A stretch of 64,000 bases of DNA, taken from Sulfitobacter maritimus. Its GTDB lineage: Bacteria; Pseudomonadota; Alphaproteobacteria; Rhodobacterales; Rhodobacteraceae. The notes beneath the pieces were generated by a model. The model saw only the letters and a program-made list of their open reading frames with translations. It was not told the origin of the DNA and made no database searches. A program made the translations under genes and the position numbers. Below, one piece after another: positions 18,948 through 26,949 of this stretch (positions are counted from its first letter, which is position 1; each line of letters starts with the position of its first letter). Location: assembly GCF_013346665.1 (NCBI RefSeq), contig NZ_JABVBB010000021.1:558001-622000 (forward strand), given 5' to 3'.

Positions 18948-19799
18948 TTAGTTGCGCACCGAAGGTGCTTCGACCGACAGGCCGTTGCCACGGCTTGCGA
19001 CGTAAAGCTCAAGCGCCACGAATTCGGGGCTGCCGGGCTTGAAGGTCTCGGCGCGGGTGTCGCGGATGCAGCCTTTGAAACGCGCGTGGCTGCTGTTCAG
19101 CTTGGTGTTTTTCAAACGGTACACCGGAAAGCCGTTGATCTGGCCTTGGCTCAGGTGGTCGGCGCGGATCATGTTCCCGTAATTGTCTTCGTGACAATTG
19201 GCACAGCTCAGCTCCAGCTGACCGTAACGGGTGTAATACATCTCCTTGCCCTGTTCCCATGTGCTCTGGGCCGGACCGTCGATGGCGACATTCACCGGCA
19301 TGCCCCGCGACTCGATCGAGATCAGAGCCTCCATCGCGGTCATTTTGCTGCCGGTGTACTTCCAAGGCTCGGCACCCATCTGGTTCTCGCGGCAGTCGTT
19401 GATCTGCATCGCGAGCGTGCGCACTTCGCCTGCTTCTTCGTTCCACTTCGGATAGACAGCGCGGACGCCCTCCATCGAAGAGGCCGGCTCATTGTGGCAG
19501 GATGCGCAGGATTTGCCTTCGCTGCCCTCGGCCGTGTCCCAAGCAGCTTGCGCTTGGTCCACAAAGATCATGCCAGGGTTGTCGAAGTCATCCATCTGGG
19601 TCTGCTGGGTCTCGTCCGAGCGGAACCGCCAGCCAGACATGATTTCCGGCAACGCCCCCTCAAGATGCGCAGGCGGCTCGGTCTTGGTCACCATTTCGAT
19701 CTCGCCATTAACGACAAGCTCGGCGTCCTCGTCCGCCATCCCCAGCGTCGGTGCGGCTACTAAAAGCGCCGCCACAGCGGTCATTGCCTTGAATTTCAT
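18948..19799 (-). CDS. soxA: SoxA, diheme cytochrome c subunit of SoxAX
   Basis: A 283-residue secreted cytochrome (signal MKFKAMTAVAALLVAAPTLGMA). It has two CxxCH sites, CASCH (98-102) and CANCH (199-203), and a C-terminal cysteine in RFKGC (C244) that is the likely persulfidated heme ligand. SoxAX oxidatively couples thiosulfate to the cysteine of SoxY. Two intact CxxCH motifs place it in the diheme SoxA type. The ATG at 19799 sits directly before the signal peptide and is preceded by a GGGAGGAAAG ribosome site. It follows soxZ by 43 bases. Confidence 0.96.
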   Translation of the reverse strand: MKFKAMTAVAALLVAAPTLGMADEDAELVVNGEIEMVTKTEPPAHLEGALPEIMSGWRFRSDETQQTQMDDFDNPGMIFVDQAQAAWDTAEGSEGKSCASCHNEPASSMEGVRAVYPKWNEEAGEVRTLAMQINDCRENQMGAEPWKYTGSKMTAMEALISIESRGMPVNVAIDGPAQSTWEQGKEMYYTRYGQLELSCANCHEDNYGNMIRADHLSQGQINGFPVYRLKNTKLNSSHARFKGCIRDTRAETFKPGSPEFVALELYVASRGNGLSVEAPSVRN

Positions 19800-19842
19800 G
19801 TCTTTCCTCCCTGTACCACTCGCGACGTGACTGACCTGTCGG

Positions 19843-20172
19843 TCAGCCCACCGCGACGGATTTGACCTCTTCGTAGATCGAACCGTCGTCATCATACCAT
19901 GTGAACTTGAAGTCGCCGGCCTCTGGCACTTTGGCATCAAATTCGAAATAGGGGTTGGTCGACATCGCCGGTTCCATCTTGATGTCGATCACATTCTCAC
20001 CGTTGAATTCGCAGGTGAAGCGGTTGATGATCGACTGCGGAATGACATTGCCGTCGCTGTCTTTACGCTGGCCCGATTCCATCGGGTGGCTGATCAGGGT
20101 CTTGATCGTAATGACCTCACCCGCTTCAGCTTTTTTCGGGACTTTGACGCGAGGGGTTACACCTTCTGCCAT
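19843..20172 (-). CDS. soxZ: SoxZ, sulfur-carrier complex subunit
   Basis: A 109-residue immunoglobulin-like protein without a signal peptide. The core VKVPKKAEAGEVITIKTLISHPMESGQRKD, IINRFTCEFNGENV and FEFDAKVPEAGDFKFTWYDDDGS matches SoxZ. It pairs with SoxY and is probably exported with it by the Tat route (hitchhiking). The gene lies 31 bases after soxY in the fixed X-Y-Z-A order. Confidence 0.97.
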   Translation of the reverse strand: MAEGVTPRVKVPKKAEAGEVITIKTLISHPMESGQRKDSDGNVIPQSIINRFTCEFNGENVIDIKMEPAMSTNPYFEFDAKVPEAGDFKFTWYDDDGSIYEEVKSVAVG

Positions 20173-20203
20173 GTTCTAAACTCCTGTATGGGGGCGCGCG
20201 GAC

Positions 20204-20623
20204 TTAACCGCCGCAGCCGCCGATTGTGACTTTGATTTCTGCGCTGGTGCGGGCAAAGGTGCCATCTTCCAGCTTGGCGATGGCGACGACTTCTTGTGTC
20301 GTGGCCAAGCGAATACGGGTCGAGGCGCTGCGCGAACCGGCCAGCGGGCCGAATTTGAACGTGCCAACGGGCGGTGTTGGGTTGCCGGTGGCCAGAACCA
20401 TGATCTCGGACGCGCCTTCGGCTTCGACAGAAATTGGCACGGTGTTGCCGTTCTCAGCAATCTCAGGGGCGGTCAGGGTCACGCCGGTGTCGGCCATATC
20501 GGCCCCGCCGGTGAATTCCGCGATCAGTTCGTCCACTGTTGCCGCCGAAGCGCCCATCGGCAGGACCGTCAGCGCCATCGCGCCAAGGCCGAGGCCCAGT
20601 GTTTCACGTCTTGAGAAGTTCAT
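20204..20623 (-). CDS. soxY: SoxY, sulfur-substrate carrier protein
   Basis: A 139-residue carrier whose C-terminal GGCGG motif holds the swinging-arm cysteine (C137), which carries sulfur intermediates between SoxAX, SoxB and SoxCD. The N-terminus has a Tat signal (FSRRETLGLGLGAMALTVLPMGASA). Both features are decisive for the family. It lies between soxX and soxZ; the 123-base gap before it holds no clear signal. Confidence 0.98.
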   Translation of the reverse strand: MNFSRRETLGLGLGAMALTVLPMGASAATVDELIAEFTGGADMADTGVTLTAPEIAENGNTVPISVEAEGASEIMVLATGNPTPPVGTFKFGPLAGSRSASTRIRLATTQEVVAIAKLEDGTFARTSAEIKVTIGGCGG

Positions 20624-20746
20624 CTCTCACTCTCCTTGTTCGTCTGCGGCGCAGCGCGCCGTCATTCCACTCCACGGTGCCGCGCACCGCGATCTCTTGC
20701 ACCGGCTCAACCCAAAGCGCCCCATCAGAGCGGTGGGCAGGCCGCG

Positions 20747-21223
20747 TTACTCTTCTTTCAGTGTCGCCAAGAAGGCGACGACATCTTCGATCTGCTGGGC
20801 TTCGAGCAGCGGCGGCAGCGGCTCTTCGGCAGCTTTGCCGGTGAAGCCATCGCCCGGCCGGATGTAGCCGGTGGTCTTGTAATAAGACGGCATCATCGAG
20901 CCTTCGAATGTCATTTTGCTATTGGCGACGATGCCGCGCAATTCAGCTTCGCTCCAGCGGTCCCCGGCGCCGTCGAGCATTGGCCCAACCTCACCATGGA
21001 AAGGCACATCGCTCAGCGCGCTGATTTGATGGCAGGCCACACAGTTGCCCGCTTTCTTATTGCCGACGATGGCCGCGCCATTGGCCGGATCGCCCGGTGT
21101 CCCGGTCAGCGATTGCTCCACCGCGCCGTAATCGTCAAAGGTGACATCGGCGGGTGCCACGGTTTCTGCAGCGGCCAGAACCGGCGCGCCCGACACGATT
21201 GCAGCGACAATCCATTTCATCAT
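20747..21223 (-). CDS. soxX: SoxX, monoheme cytochrome c subunit of SoxAX
   Basis: A 158-residue secreted cytochrome with a signal peptide (residues 1-19), a single CVACH heme site (61-65) and a probable methionine ligand in KMTFEGSMMPSYY. It accepts electrons from SoxA. The start at 21223 is chosen because GGGAGGAAG lies about six bases upstream; an ATG one codon later is equally possible in product terms. It is the first gene of the XYZABCD group and has an operator-like palindrome 89 bases upstream. Confidence 0.95.
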   Translation of the reverse strand: MMKWIVAAIVSGAPVLAAAETVAPADVTFDDYGAVEQSLTGTPGDPANGAAIVGNKKAGNCVACHQISALSDVPFHGEVGPMLDGAGDRWSEAELRGIVANSKMTFEGSMMPSYYKTTGYIRPGDGFTGKAAEEPLPPLLEAQQIEDVVAFLATLKEE

Positions 21224-21311
21224 CGAAAACTTCCTCCCAGTGCCGATCACGTTGATGTGTGATCCGGTTACAAAGACCCTAAGGCAGGCGGGCGGCAGGG
21301 CGCAACAACAA

Positions 21312-21327
21312 ATTCAAACTTTTGAAT
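21312..21327. promoter_or_regulatory. Candidate SoxR operator upstream of soxX
   Basis: A perfect inverted repeat ATTCAAA-CT-TTTGAAT in the soxW-soxX gap. ArsR-family SoxR repressors are known to bind the soxS-soxV and soxW-soxX intergenic regions in related bacteria. The same ATTCA-N6-TGAAT layout recurs between soxB and soxC. Confidence 0.65.
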
Positions 21328-21358
21328 AGCTATCTCTCCCGCCCCCTGCACCACTGGA

Positions 21359-21943
21359 TCAGTCAGTGCTGCCATTGTCGCGCTCTTGAATCATTCGCGC
21401 ATGGTAGCGCTGGAAATCCTCATCGCTGTCAAGGGCATAGCGCTCTTCGTTGACCCAAGTCAGCATGTCCAATGTCGTCCCAACGCCAAAGGCGCCGGGC
21501 ATCACCGCCACGGCGGCCTGCGGGGCGGTGGCTTGCTCTGGCACCTCTTGGGGCAAGAACATCATCGTAGGCGTAAACAGAATCCCCCACTTCCGCGCCA
21601 TCTGCTTTTCCGACAGGGTTTCCCTATCGAAATCCGTGACCTCGATGTCGCCATGAAGGTTCAACTGCACCACGAAATAATTCTCATCGATGTAGTTGGC
21701 GATCACATCGGTTGGGAAAACTTCCTCATGCATCTTGGTGCAATAGACACAGCCGCGTTGTTCGAACATGAGCAAGAGGCGCTTGTCCTCGCTGTTGGCC
21801 TCCTCCAGATCCTCGCGCAGGTCTTTGAAGGTGTCGCGCATCCACGGGGTTTTATGCAGCCCGTCATCGCCCATTTCCGCCGCTGCCAGCGGCAGGGCCA
21901 GAACGGCAGCCATGCCAATGGCAAAGATCCTTGAAAAACTCAT
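21359..21943 (-). CDS. soxW: SoxW, periplasmic thioredoxin
   Basis: A 194-residue thioredoxin-fold protein with a signal peptide (residues 1-22) and active-site CVYC (C65, C68) in FEQRGCVYCTKMHEEVFP. A cis-proline-like segment LFTPTMMFLP follows. It accepts electrons from the membrane protein SoxV and keeps the SoxY cysteine in a reactive state. It starts 18 bases after soxV, the usual soxVW pair. The long helical region after the fold (residues 165-194) is less conserved in appearance. Confidence 0.92.
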   Translation of the reverse strand: MSFSRIFAIGMAAVLALPLAAAEMGDDGLHKTPWMRDTFKDLREDLEEANSEDKRLLLMFEQRGCVYCTKMHEEVFPTDVIANYIDENYFVVQLNLHGDIEVTDFDRETLSEKQMARKWGILFTPTMMFLPQEVPEQATAPQAAVAVMPGAFGVGTTLDMLTWVNEERYALDSDEDFQRYHARMIQERDNGSTD

Positions 21944-21961
21944 ATCGGCGTCCTCCCTAAG

Positions 21962-22699
21962 TTAGCCCAATGTTGTGAAGCTGGGGAACCAGCGGATCAT
22001 CACATCCGCGATCCATTGTACGCCCCCGGTCACGATCAGCACAGCAAAAAGGATCAGCATGGCGCCCATCACCTTTTCGACCTTCTGCACCAGCGCCATA
22101 TTCCGCGACGCCCAGTTCAGGAACGGTTTGGCAAAAAGCGCCGCCACCCCGAAAGGCGCGGTCATCCCCGCCCCATAGGCCGCGAGCAGCAGACCGCCGT
22201 GCCAGATATCGCCCATGCCCGAGGCAATCATCAAAATCGCCGCCAGCGCTGGCCCGACGCAGGGCGTCCAGCCAAAGCCAAAGGCCAGCCCCATAACATA
22301 GGCGCCCCAGACCGACGTGGGCTTGCCGCCGCCCTCCAGCCGCGCTTCGCGGTAGAGCAGTGGCACTTTGATCACGCCAAGAAAATGCAGACCAAAGATC
22401 AACAGGATTGCCGCCGCGACCCAACTGAGCGGTTCAAGATATTGCGTGAACAACTGGCCGAGAGCCGTCGCCCCCATGCCCAGCAGCACGAAAATCGTCG
22501 TAACCCCAAGCGCGAAAAGCACCGACGACAGCACCAAACGCCGCTGCGCGCCGGGCGCAATGGCCCCGTCCCCGCGCAGCTCGGTCACGCTGAGACCGGC
22601 CATATAGCTAAGGTAAAACGGCACCATTGGCAGGATGCAGGGCGTGAAAAAGCTGAGCAGCCCCGCCAAAAGAGCGCCCGCGTAGCTGATGTCGAACAT
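21962..22699 (-). CDS. soxV: SoxV, CcdA-type membrane electron carrier
   Basis: A 245-residue polytopic membrane protein of the CcdA/DsbD family that moves electrons from cytoplasmic thioredoxin to periplasmic SoxW. Signature segments are LSFFTPCILPMVPFYLSYMAGL (C21) and FGFGWTPCVGPALAAIL, which supply the two redox cysteines. It is the first gene of the minus-strand sox operon, divergent from soxS with a 98-base promoter region. Confidence 0.93.
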   Translation of the reverse strand: MFDISYAGALLAGLLSFFTPCILPMVPFYLSYMAGLSVTELRGDGAIAPGAQRRLVLSSVLFALGVTTIFVLLGMGATALGQLFTQYLEPLSWVAAAILLIFGLHFLGVIKVPLLYREARLEGGGKPTSVWGAYVMGLAFGFGWTPCVGPALAAILMIASGMGDIWHGGLLLAAYGAGMTAPFGVAALFAKPFLNWASRNMALVQKVEKVMGAMLILFAVLIVTGGVQWIADVMIRWFPSFTTLG

Positions 22700-22744
22700 G
22701 TTTCCCCCTGTTGCGCGGCGTCATGTCGCGTAGCGCTTGATCGG

Positions 22745-22767
22745 AATTCATATTCAAATTACGTTGA
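22745..22767. promoter_or_regulatory. Degenerate SoxR half-sites in the soxV-soxS promoter region
   Basis: Two tandem ATTCA half-sites (22746-22750 and 22752-22756) are followed by TTGA (22764-22767). They resemble the perfect operator near soxX but do not form the exact N6 spacing. The position between soxV and soxS is where SoxR binding is expected. Confidence 0.4.
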
Positions 22768-22797
22768 GCGTTCTCCAAACGTCAATCAGGCAACCCG

Positions 22798-23160
22798 ATG
22801 ATCCGCATATTAACCGCCCTGAGCCTCACGGCGCTGACCGCTCTGCCCGCTTGGGCGGTGGAACTGGTGATGGTTGAGCAACCCGGCTGCGTCTATTGCG
22901 AGCGCTGGAACGAAGAGATCGCGCCCGCCTACCCCAAGACCGTTGAGGGCGCTTTTGCCCCGCTGCGCCGGGTCGACATCTCTGACGTGAGAGACGAGAT
23001 CGACACCGCCCGCGCCGTGGTCTTCACCCCGACGTTTCTTGTGGTCGAAGAGGGTGCCGAATTGGGCCGCCTTGAAGGCTACCCCGGACCGGAGTTCTTT
23101 TGGCCCCTGCTTGACCGTCTGCTGACGGATATGACCGACTATAAGGACAAGACCGAATGA
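22798..23160 (+). CDS. soxS: SoxS, periplasmic thioredoxin-like protein
   Basis: A 120-residue protein with a signal peptide (residues 1-20) and a thioredoxin CVYC site (C31, C34) directly after VELVMVEQPG. SoxS reactivates SoxYZ by reducing it and is needed for full thiosulfate oxidation. It is divergent from soxV, and its stop overlaps the soxR start by four bases (ATGA), so the two are translationally coupled. The order S then R matches soxSR read away from soxVW in Paracoccus. Confidence 0.9.
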   Translation: MIRILTALSLTALTALPAWAVELVMVEQPGCVYCERWNEEIAPAYPKTVEGAFAPLRRVDISDVRDEIDTARAVVFTPTFLVVEEGAELGRLEGYPGPEFFWPLLDRLLTDMTDYKDKTE

Positions 23161-23495
23161 CCGCCCTGCCCGTCATCACCCCGGATATGTCTGATGAGGA
23201 CATGGACCGGATGCTCAGCAATGCCGTGACCGCGTCAAACTTCCTCAAGGCGATCAGCCACGAGGGGCGTTTGATGATCCTGTGCCATCTCGTTTCAGGC
23301 GAAAAATCCGTAAGCGAGTTGGAAGCGTTGCTCTCCAGCAGGCAAGCAGCGGTATCACAGCAGTTGTCCCGGCTTCGCCTTGAAGGTCTGGTTGAACCCC
23401 GGCGCGAAGGAAAGACGATCTTTTACCGTCTTGCCGATGACCGTCCGCGCAAGATGCTGGAACTGGTGTACGAATTGTTCTGCAAGGATGATTGA
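23157..23495 (+). CDS. soxR: SoxR, ArsR-family repressor of sox genes
   Basis: A 112-residue winged-helix repressor. The recognition region SVSELEALLSSRQAAVSQQLSRLRLEGLVEPRREGKTIFYRLAD is typical of ArsR/SmtB proteins. Sox repressors of this type bind DNA without thiosulfate or its oxidation signal and release it on cysteine oxidation; one cysteine lies in LILCHLVSG-like position (MILCHL) and another in ELFCKDD. It overlaps soxS and the following permease gene. Candidate operators lie near soxX, between soxB and soxC, and between soxV and soxS. Confidence 0.9.
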   Translation: MTALPVITPDMSDEDMDRMLSNAVTASNFLKAISHEGRLMILCHLVSGEKSVSELEALLSSRQAAVSQQLSRLRLEGLVEPRREGKTIFYRLADDRPRKMLELVYELFCKDD

Positions 23496-24546
23496 GCTTT
23501 TTGGCCAACCCATGACCGCCGCGCTGCTGGGCGGATTTGGCGGCATCCTGCTTGGTCTTGCGGCCCGTTTGGGGCGGTTTTGTACCTTGGGCGCGATTGA
23601 GGATCTGCTCTATGGCGGCTCATCCCACCGGATGCGCATGTGGGGGCTGGCGATCGGGGTGGCAATCTTTGGCAGCTTTGCCCTCGCCGCTTTGAATTTG
23701 GCAAACATCGACCGTGCCTTTTACCTCGGCGTTCATTTTGCTTGGGCGCCCGCTGTCGTGGGTGGGCTGATCTTTGGCTACGGCATGGCGCTTACGGGCA
23801 CCTGCGGCTTTGGAGCGCTGGCGCGTCTTGGCGGGGGCGATCTGCGGGCTTTTGTCATCGTGCTGGTCATGGGGCTGTCTGCCTTTGCGGTGCTGAGCGG
23901 TCCTCTCGCTCCGGCGCGGATGCTGTTGTTTCCGCGCAGTCTGAACAACGGCCCGCCAGACGGTATCGCCCACACACTTGCGGCCCTTACAGGGGGATCG
24001 GTGGCGTTGATCGGCATGGGGTTGGGACTGCTGCTCTGTCTCTTCATGCTGGCCGCGCGTGATTTTCGGCGTGATCTGCGGTCCGTGCTTTGGGGCTGTG
24101 TCGCAGGGCTGGCGGTGGTCTCTGGCTGGGCTGGCACCGCATGGCTCGCCCGGAACGGCTTTGGCGCGCAAACACTGCATTCGCACAGCTATGCCGCGCC
24201 GGTGGGGGAATCGCTGCTCTATGCCATGCAAGGTTCGGTGCGTCCGCTTAGCTTTGGCATCGGCTCAGTTGCTGGGGTCTGGGTTGGAGCCTTTATTGGC
24301 TCGCTCTGGCAGGGTCATTTTCGCTGGGAAGCCTGCGAAGACCCGCGCGAGCTACGCCGCCAGATTTTTGGCGCAGGGCTGATGGGTGCAGGTGCGGTGA
24401 TCGCAATGGGCTGCACCATCGGCCAAGGCATCTCTGCGATCTCGGTGCTGGCCTTCAGCGGCCCGGTCACCCTTGCCTCTATCGTCGCTGGCGCGGCTCT
24501 TGGGCTGCGCCAGCTGATCGTTGGGTTTCGCAGCAACCCGGTTTAA
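23488..24546 (+). CDS. YeeE/YedE-family sulfur transporter (SoxT-like)
   Basis: A 352-residue polytopic membrane protein with two sulfur-transport repeats, each with a conserved cysteine (GTCGFGALARLGGGD and GAVIAMGCTIGQGISAISVLAFSGP). YeeE/YedE proteins import thiosulfate or related sulfur species. The start at 23488 overlaps the soxR stop by eight bases, so it is co-expressed with soxSR; genes in this position have been called soxT. Import of thiosulfate for signalling or assimilation is the likely role but is inferred. It ends 11 bases before the convergent znuA gene. Confidence 0.85.
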   Translation: MIELFGQPMTAALLGGFGGILLGLAARLGRFCTLGAIEDLLYGGSSHRMRMWGLAIGVAIFGSFALAALNLANIDRAFYLGVHFAWAPAVVGGLIFGYGMALTGTCGFGALARLGGGDLRAFVIVLVMGLSAFAVLSGPLAPARMLLFPRSLNNGPPDGIAHTLAALTGGSVALIGMGLGLLLCLFMLAARDFRRDLRSVLWGCVAGLAVVSGWAGTAWLARNGFGAQTLHSHSYAAPVGESLLYAMQGSVRPLSFGIGSVAGVWVGAFIGSLWQGHFRWEACEDPRELRRQIFGAGLMGAGAVIAMGCTIGQGISAISVLAFSGPVTLASIVAGAALGLRQLIVGFRSNPV

Positions 24547-24557
24547 CCCGCGCGGGC

Positions 24558-25631
24558 CTAGTCTGACAGACAGGCCGCCATGCTCTCGGCCATGCCGCGC
24601 AGCAGATCGGAATAGAGCGTGGCCCCCGGTGTTAGTTCCGCGCCAATCGGGTCCAGCGTGCCGGTTTTGACCCCCTGCCCTTCGCTTACGGCCGCGATCA
24701 GACCGGGGTTGAACTGTGGTTCCGCAAAGACGCATTTTACGCCGCTGTCCTGCACCATCTCGCGCAGCGCTGCGACCCGTGCCGCCCCCGGCGCACGGGC
24801 ATCGTTTTCGCTGATCGCCCCGATGGCTTCGATGTCAAAACGCGCCTCGAAATAGTGATAGGCATCGTGAAAAACGATAAAGGGCTGATCTTTGACCGGG
24901 GCAAGCCGCTCGGCAATCTCGGTTTCCAACTCGACCAACTCCGCCTGTGCCGCCGCCGCATTTGCGCGGTATTGCGCCGCGTTTTCGGGGTCAAGCTCGG
25001 CCAGAGCGCCAGCAATCTCTCCGAGCCAAAGCTGCCCATTGCGCGGATCAAGCCAGACGTGGGGATCAACGCCCTCGTGCGTGTGGCCCGCGTGGTCTGC
25101 TACGTCATGCGCGTGGCCTTCGTGGTCTGCCCCGTCTTCCGCATGGCGCGCGTAATCCGCATCGTCGTGCGCATGGCCCGCGTGGCCCGCATCGTCATGC
25201 GCGTGATCCTCTTCGTGTTCCTCATGCGCATCAGCGCCATGAGGAACACCCTCCGCGCCGTGATCATGCGCTTCGAAACGCGCGCCCTGACGGAATGCCA
25301 AAACCTGCGTGCCGGGCTGCGACATTAACTCCAGATGTTCCGCGTTGCCTGCCAGCGTGGTCAAGGGCTCAGCCAACCAAGGCGTCAGCGCCGGGCCGAC
25401 CCAGACCACCAAATCCGCCCCGCTCAGCGCACGTGCCTCGGAAGGGCGCATGGCATAGCCATGCGGCGAGGCCCGAGGGGGTACGATGAGCGCGGGCGCG
25501 CCCACGCCTGCCATCACCTGTGCCACCAAGGCCTGCACCGGCGCGATGTCGGTGGCGACCGCAGGCGCTTCCGCCCAGACCGGGGCCGAAGTGGCAACAA
25601 GAACCGCGGCGGGTAAGGTAAAACGAAACAT
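24558..25631 (-). CDS. znuA: Zinc ABC transporter substrate-binding protein
   Basis: A 357-residue cluster A-1 metal-binding protein with a signal peptide (residues 1-20). Metal-ligand segments are PRASPHGYAMRPSEA, DPHVWLDPRNG, FHDAYHYFEARF and the C-terminal GTLDPIG. A long His/Asp-rich loop (about 120-190, many HAHDD and DHEGHAH units) is typical of zinc-specific ZnuA. It is divergent from zur with Zur-box-like sequences between them, so zinc repression is expected. The permease and ATPase genes lie on the opposite strand after zur. Confidence 0.94.
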   Translation of the reverse strand: MFRFTLPAAVLVATSAPVWAEAPAVATDIAPVQALVAQVMAGVGAPALIVPPRASPHGYAMRPSEARALSGADLVVWVGPALTPWLAEPLTTLAGNAEHLELMSQPGTQVLAFRQGARFEAHDHGAEGVPHGADAHEEHEEDHAHDDAGHAGHAHDDADYARHAEDGADHEGHAHDVADHAGHTHEGVDPHVWLDPRNGQLWLGEIAGALAELDPENAAQYRANAAAAQAELVELETEIAERLAPVKDQPFIVFHDAYHYFEARFDIEAIGAISENDARAPGAARVAALREMVQDSGVKCVFAEPQFNPGLIAAVSEGQGVKTGTLDPIGAELTPGATLYSDLLRGMAESMAACLSD

Positions 25632-25642
25632 GATGGACCTCT

Positions 25643-25690
25643 GTAATGTTATAATATCACCTTGCTATCAGTCATGTTATATCATATCAA
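25643..25690. promoter_or_regulatory. Zur-box-like palindromes in the znuA-zur intergenic region
   Basis: TGTTATAATATCA (25647-25659) is an imperfect palindrome. A second related element, TGTTATATCATATCA (25674-25688), lies toward zur. AT-rich TGTTAT-type dyads are the usual Zur sites in alphaproteobacteria, and the 83-base gap serves both znuA and zur. Confidence 0.6.
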
Positions 25691-25714
25691 TACGAAACTC
25701 ACCGGAGGTCCCCC

Positions 25715-26194
25715 ATGTCCGCCATCGAATTCCGCGACCACGACCATGCTGCCTGTATGCGCAGCACAATGCAGGCTGCCGAGGCGCAATGCACCGCGCG
25801 TGGCCTGCGCCTGACGCCGGTGCGCCGCCGTGCGTTGGAGATTTTGCTCGCCGAACACCGCGCTCTGGGGGCCTATGATCTGCTGGCGCATCTGTCGGCG
25901 GAAGGGCTGGGCACACAGCCGCCCGTCGCCTACCGCGCCTTGGATTTTCTGGTCAAAGCCGGGCTCGCCCATAAGATCGAAGCGCTGAACGCCTATGTCG
26001 GTTGTGTGCAGCCGGGGGCGGACCATGCGCCGGCGTTTTTGATCTGTCGTGGCTGCCGCTCGGTGGCGGAGGCTGAAACCACGCCGTCGCAAAGCCGTTT
26101 GGGCGATGCCGCCCGCGCCGCTGGATTTCGGATCGAACGCAGCGTGGTCGAGGCCGAAGGCCTTTGCCCTGCATGCCAAAAGGATGATATATGA
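25715..26194 (+). CDS. zur: Zinc uptake regulator, Fur family
   Basis: A 159-residue Fur-family repressor. The winged helix (GLRLTPVRRRALEILLAEHRALGAYDLLAHL, then PPVAYRALDFLVKAGLAHKIE) is followed by a dimerisation domain with structural zinc cysteines CRGC and the C-terminal CPAC pairs. The zinc-uptake context makes Zur the right family member over Fur or Irr. Its last four bases overlap the start of znuC, and it shares a promoter region with znuA. Confidence 0.93.
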   Translation: MSAIEFRDHDHAACMRSTMQAAEAQCTARGLRLTPVRRRALEILLAEHRALGAYDLLAHLSAEGLGTQPPVAYRALDFLVKAGLAHKIEALNAYVGCVQPGADHAPAFLICRGCRSVAEAETTPSQSRLGDAARAAGFRIERSVVEAEGLCPACQKDDI

Positions 26195-26949
26195 CGCTGA
26201 TCCAGACCTCGGGCCTGACCCTGCGCCATGACGGCCAGACCGTGCTGCGCAATGTGAATTTCACCCTCAGACCGGGCGAGATCGTGACGATCGTTGGCCC
26301 CAATGGCTCCGGCAAATCGAGCCTGCTGCGTGCCTTGATCGGCGCATTGAAACCGGCAGCAGGCAAGATCACCCGCAAACCCGACCTGCGGATTGGCTAT
26401 GTGCCACAAAAGTTGCAGATCGACGGAACCCTCCCCCTAACCGTGCGCCGCTTCGTCAACCTACCGCGCCGCCGACCGGCTGAGGCGATCCAAGCGGCGC
26501 TGACCACCGCCGGCGTGCCAGAATTGGCCGAGCGGCAGATGGTGGACCTCTCTGGCGGGCAGTTCCAGCGCGTGTTGCTGGCCCGTGCCCTGCTGGAAAA
26601 ACCTGACCTTCTGATCCTTGATGAAGCGACCCAGGGGCTTGACCAACCGGGGTCCGCTGCCTTCTACCGCCAGATTGAGACGGTGCGCCAAGACTTCGGC
26701 TGTGCTGTGCTAATGGTGAGCCATGATCTGCATGTTGTCATGGCGGCAAGCGACCGGGTGTTGTGCCTGAATGGCCATGTCTGCTGCGAAGGCACGCCAG
26801 AAACCGTGGCCGATGCGCCGGAATACCGTGCGCTTTTCGGTACTGGCACCCAAGGGGCGCTGGCGCTTTACCGACATGACCACGATCATCACCACCACCA
26901 TCACAGCGACGCCTGTGAAGGCCACCAGCGTGAGACCGAGAATGCTTGA
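26191..26949 (+). CDS. znuC: Zinc ABC transporter ATP-binding protein
   Basis: A 252-residue ATPase with Walker A GPNGSGKSS, signature LSGGQFQRVLLARALLE and Walker B LLILDEATQGLD. A histidine-rich stretch near the C-terminus (HHHHHHSD) is typical of zinc-handling ZnuC proteins and is unlike the rest of the ATPase. It is coupled to zur (four-base overlap) and to znuB (eight-base overlap). Confidence 0.95.
   Translation: MTLIQTSGLTLRHDGQTVLRNVNFTLRPGEIVTIVGPNGSGKSSLLRALIGALKPAAGKITRKPDLRIGYVPQKLQIDGTLPLTVRRFVNLPRRRPAEAIQAALTTAGVPELAERQMVDLSGGQFQRVLLARALLEKPDLLILDEATQGLDQPGSAAFYRQIETVRQDFGCAVLMVSHDLHVVMAASDRVLCLNGHVCCEGTPETVADAPEYRALFGTGTQGALALYRHDHDHHHHHHSDACEGHQRETENA

Noticed and set aside
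23496-24557. Possible second SoxR operator ahead of the SoxT-like gene
   Set aside because: No ATTCA-N6-TGAAT or near match was found; the gene overlaps soxR and is probably co-transcribed.
25080-25240. Short repeated units resembling a small repeat array
   Set aside because: They are the His/Asp-rich codons of the znuA metal loop, not spacers and repeats of a CRISPR array; repeat spacing is irregular and in frame.
26880-26930. Run of CAC/CAT codons at the end of znuC as a possible separate element
   Set aside because: It is in frame with znuC and fits a known His-rich tail of zinc transporter ATPases.
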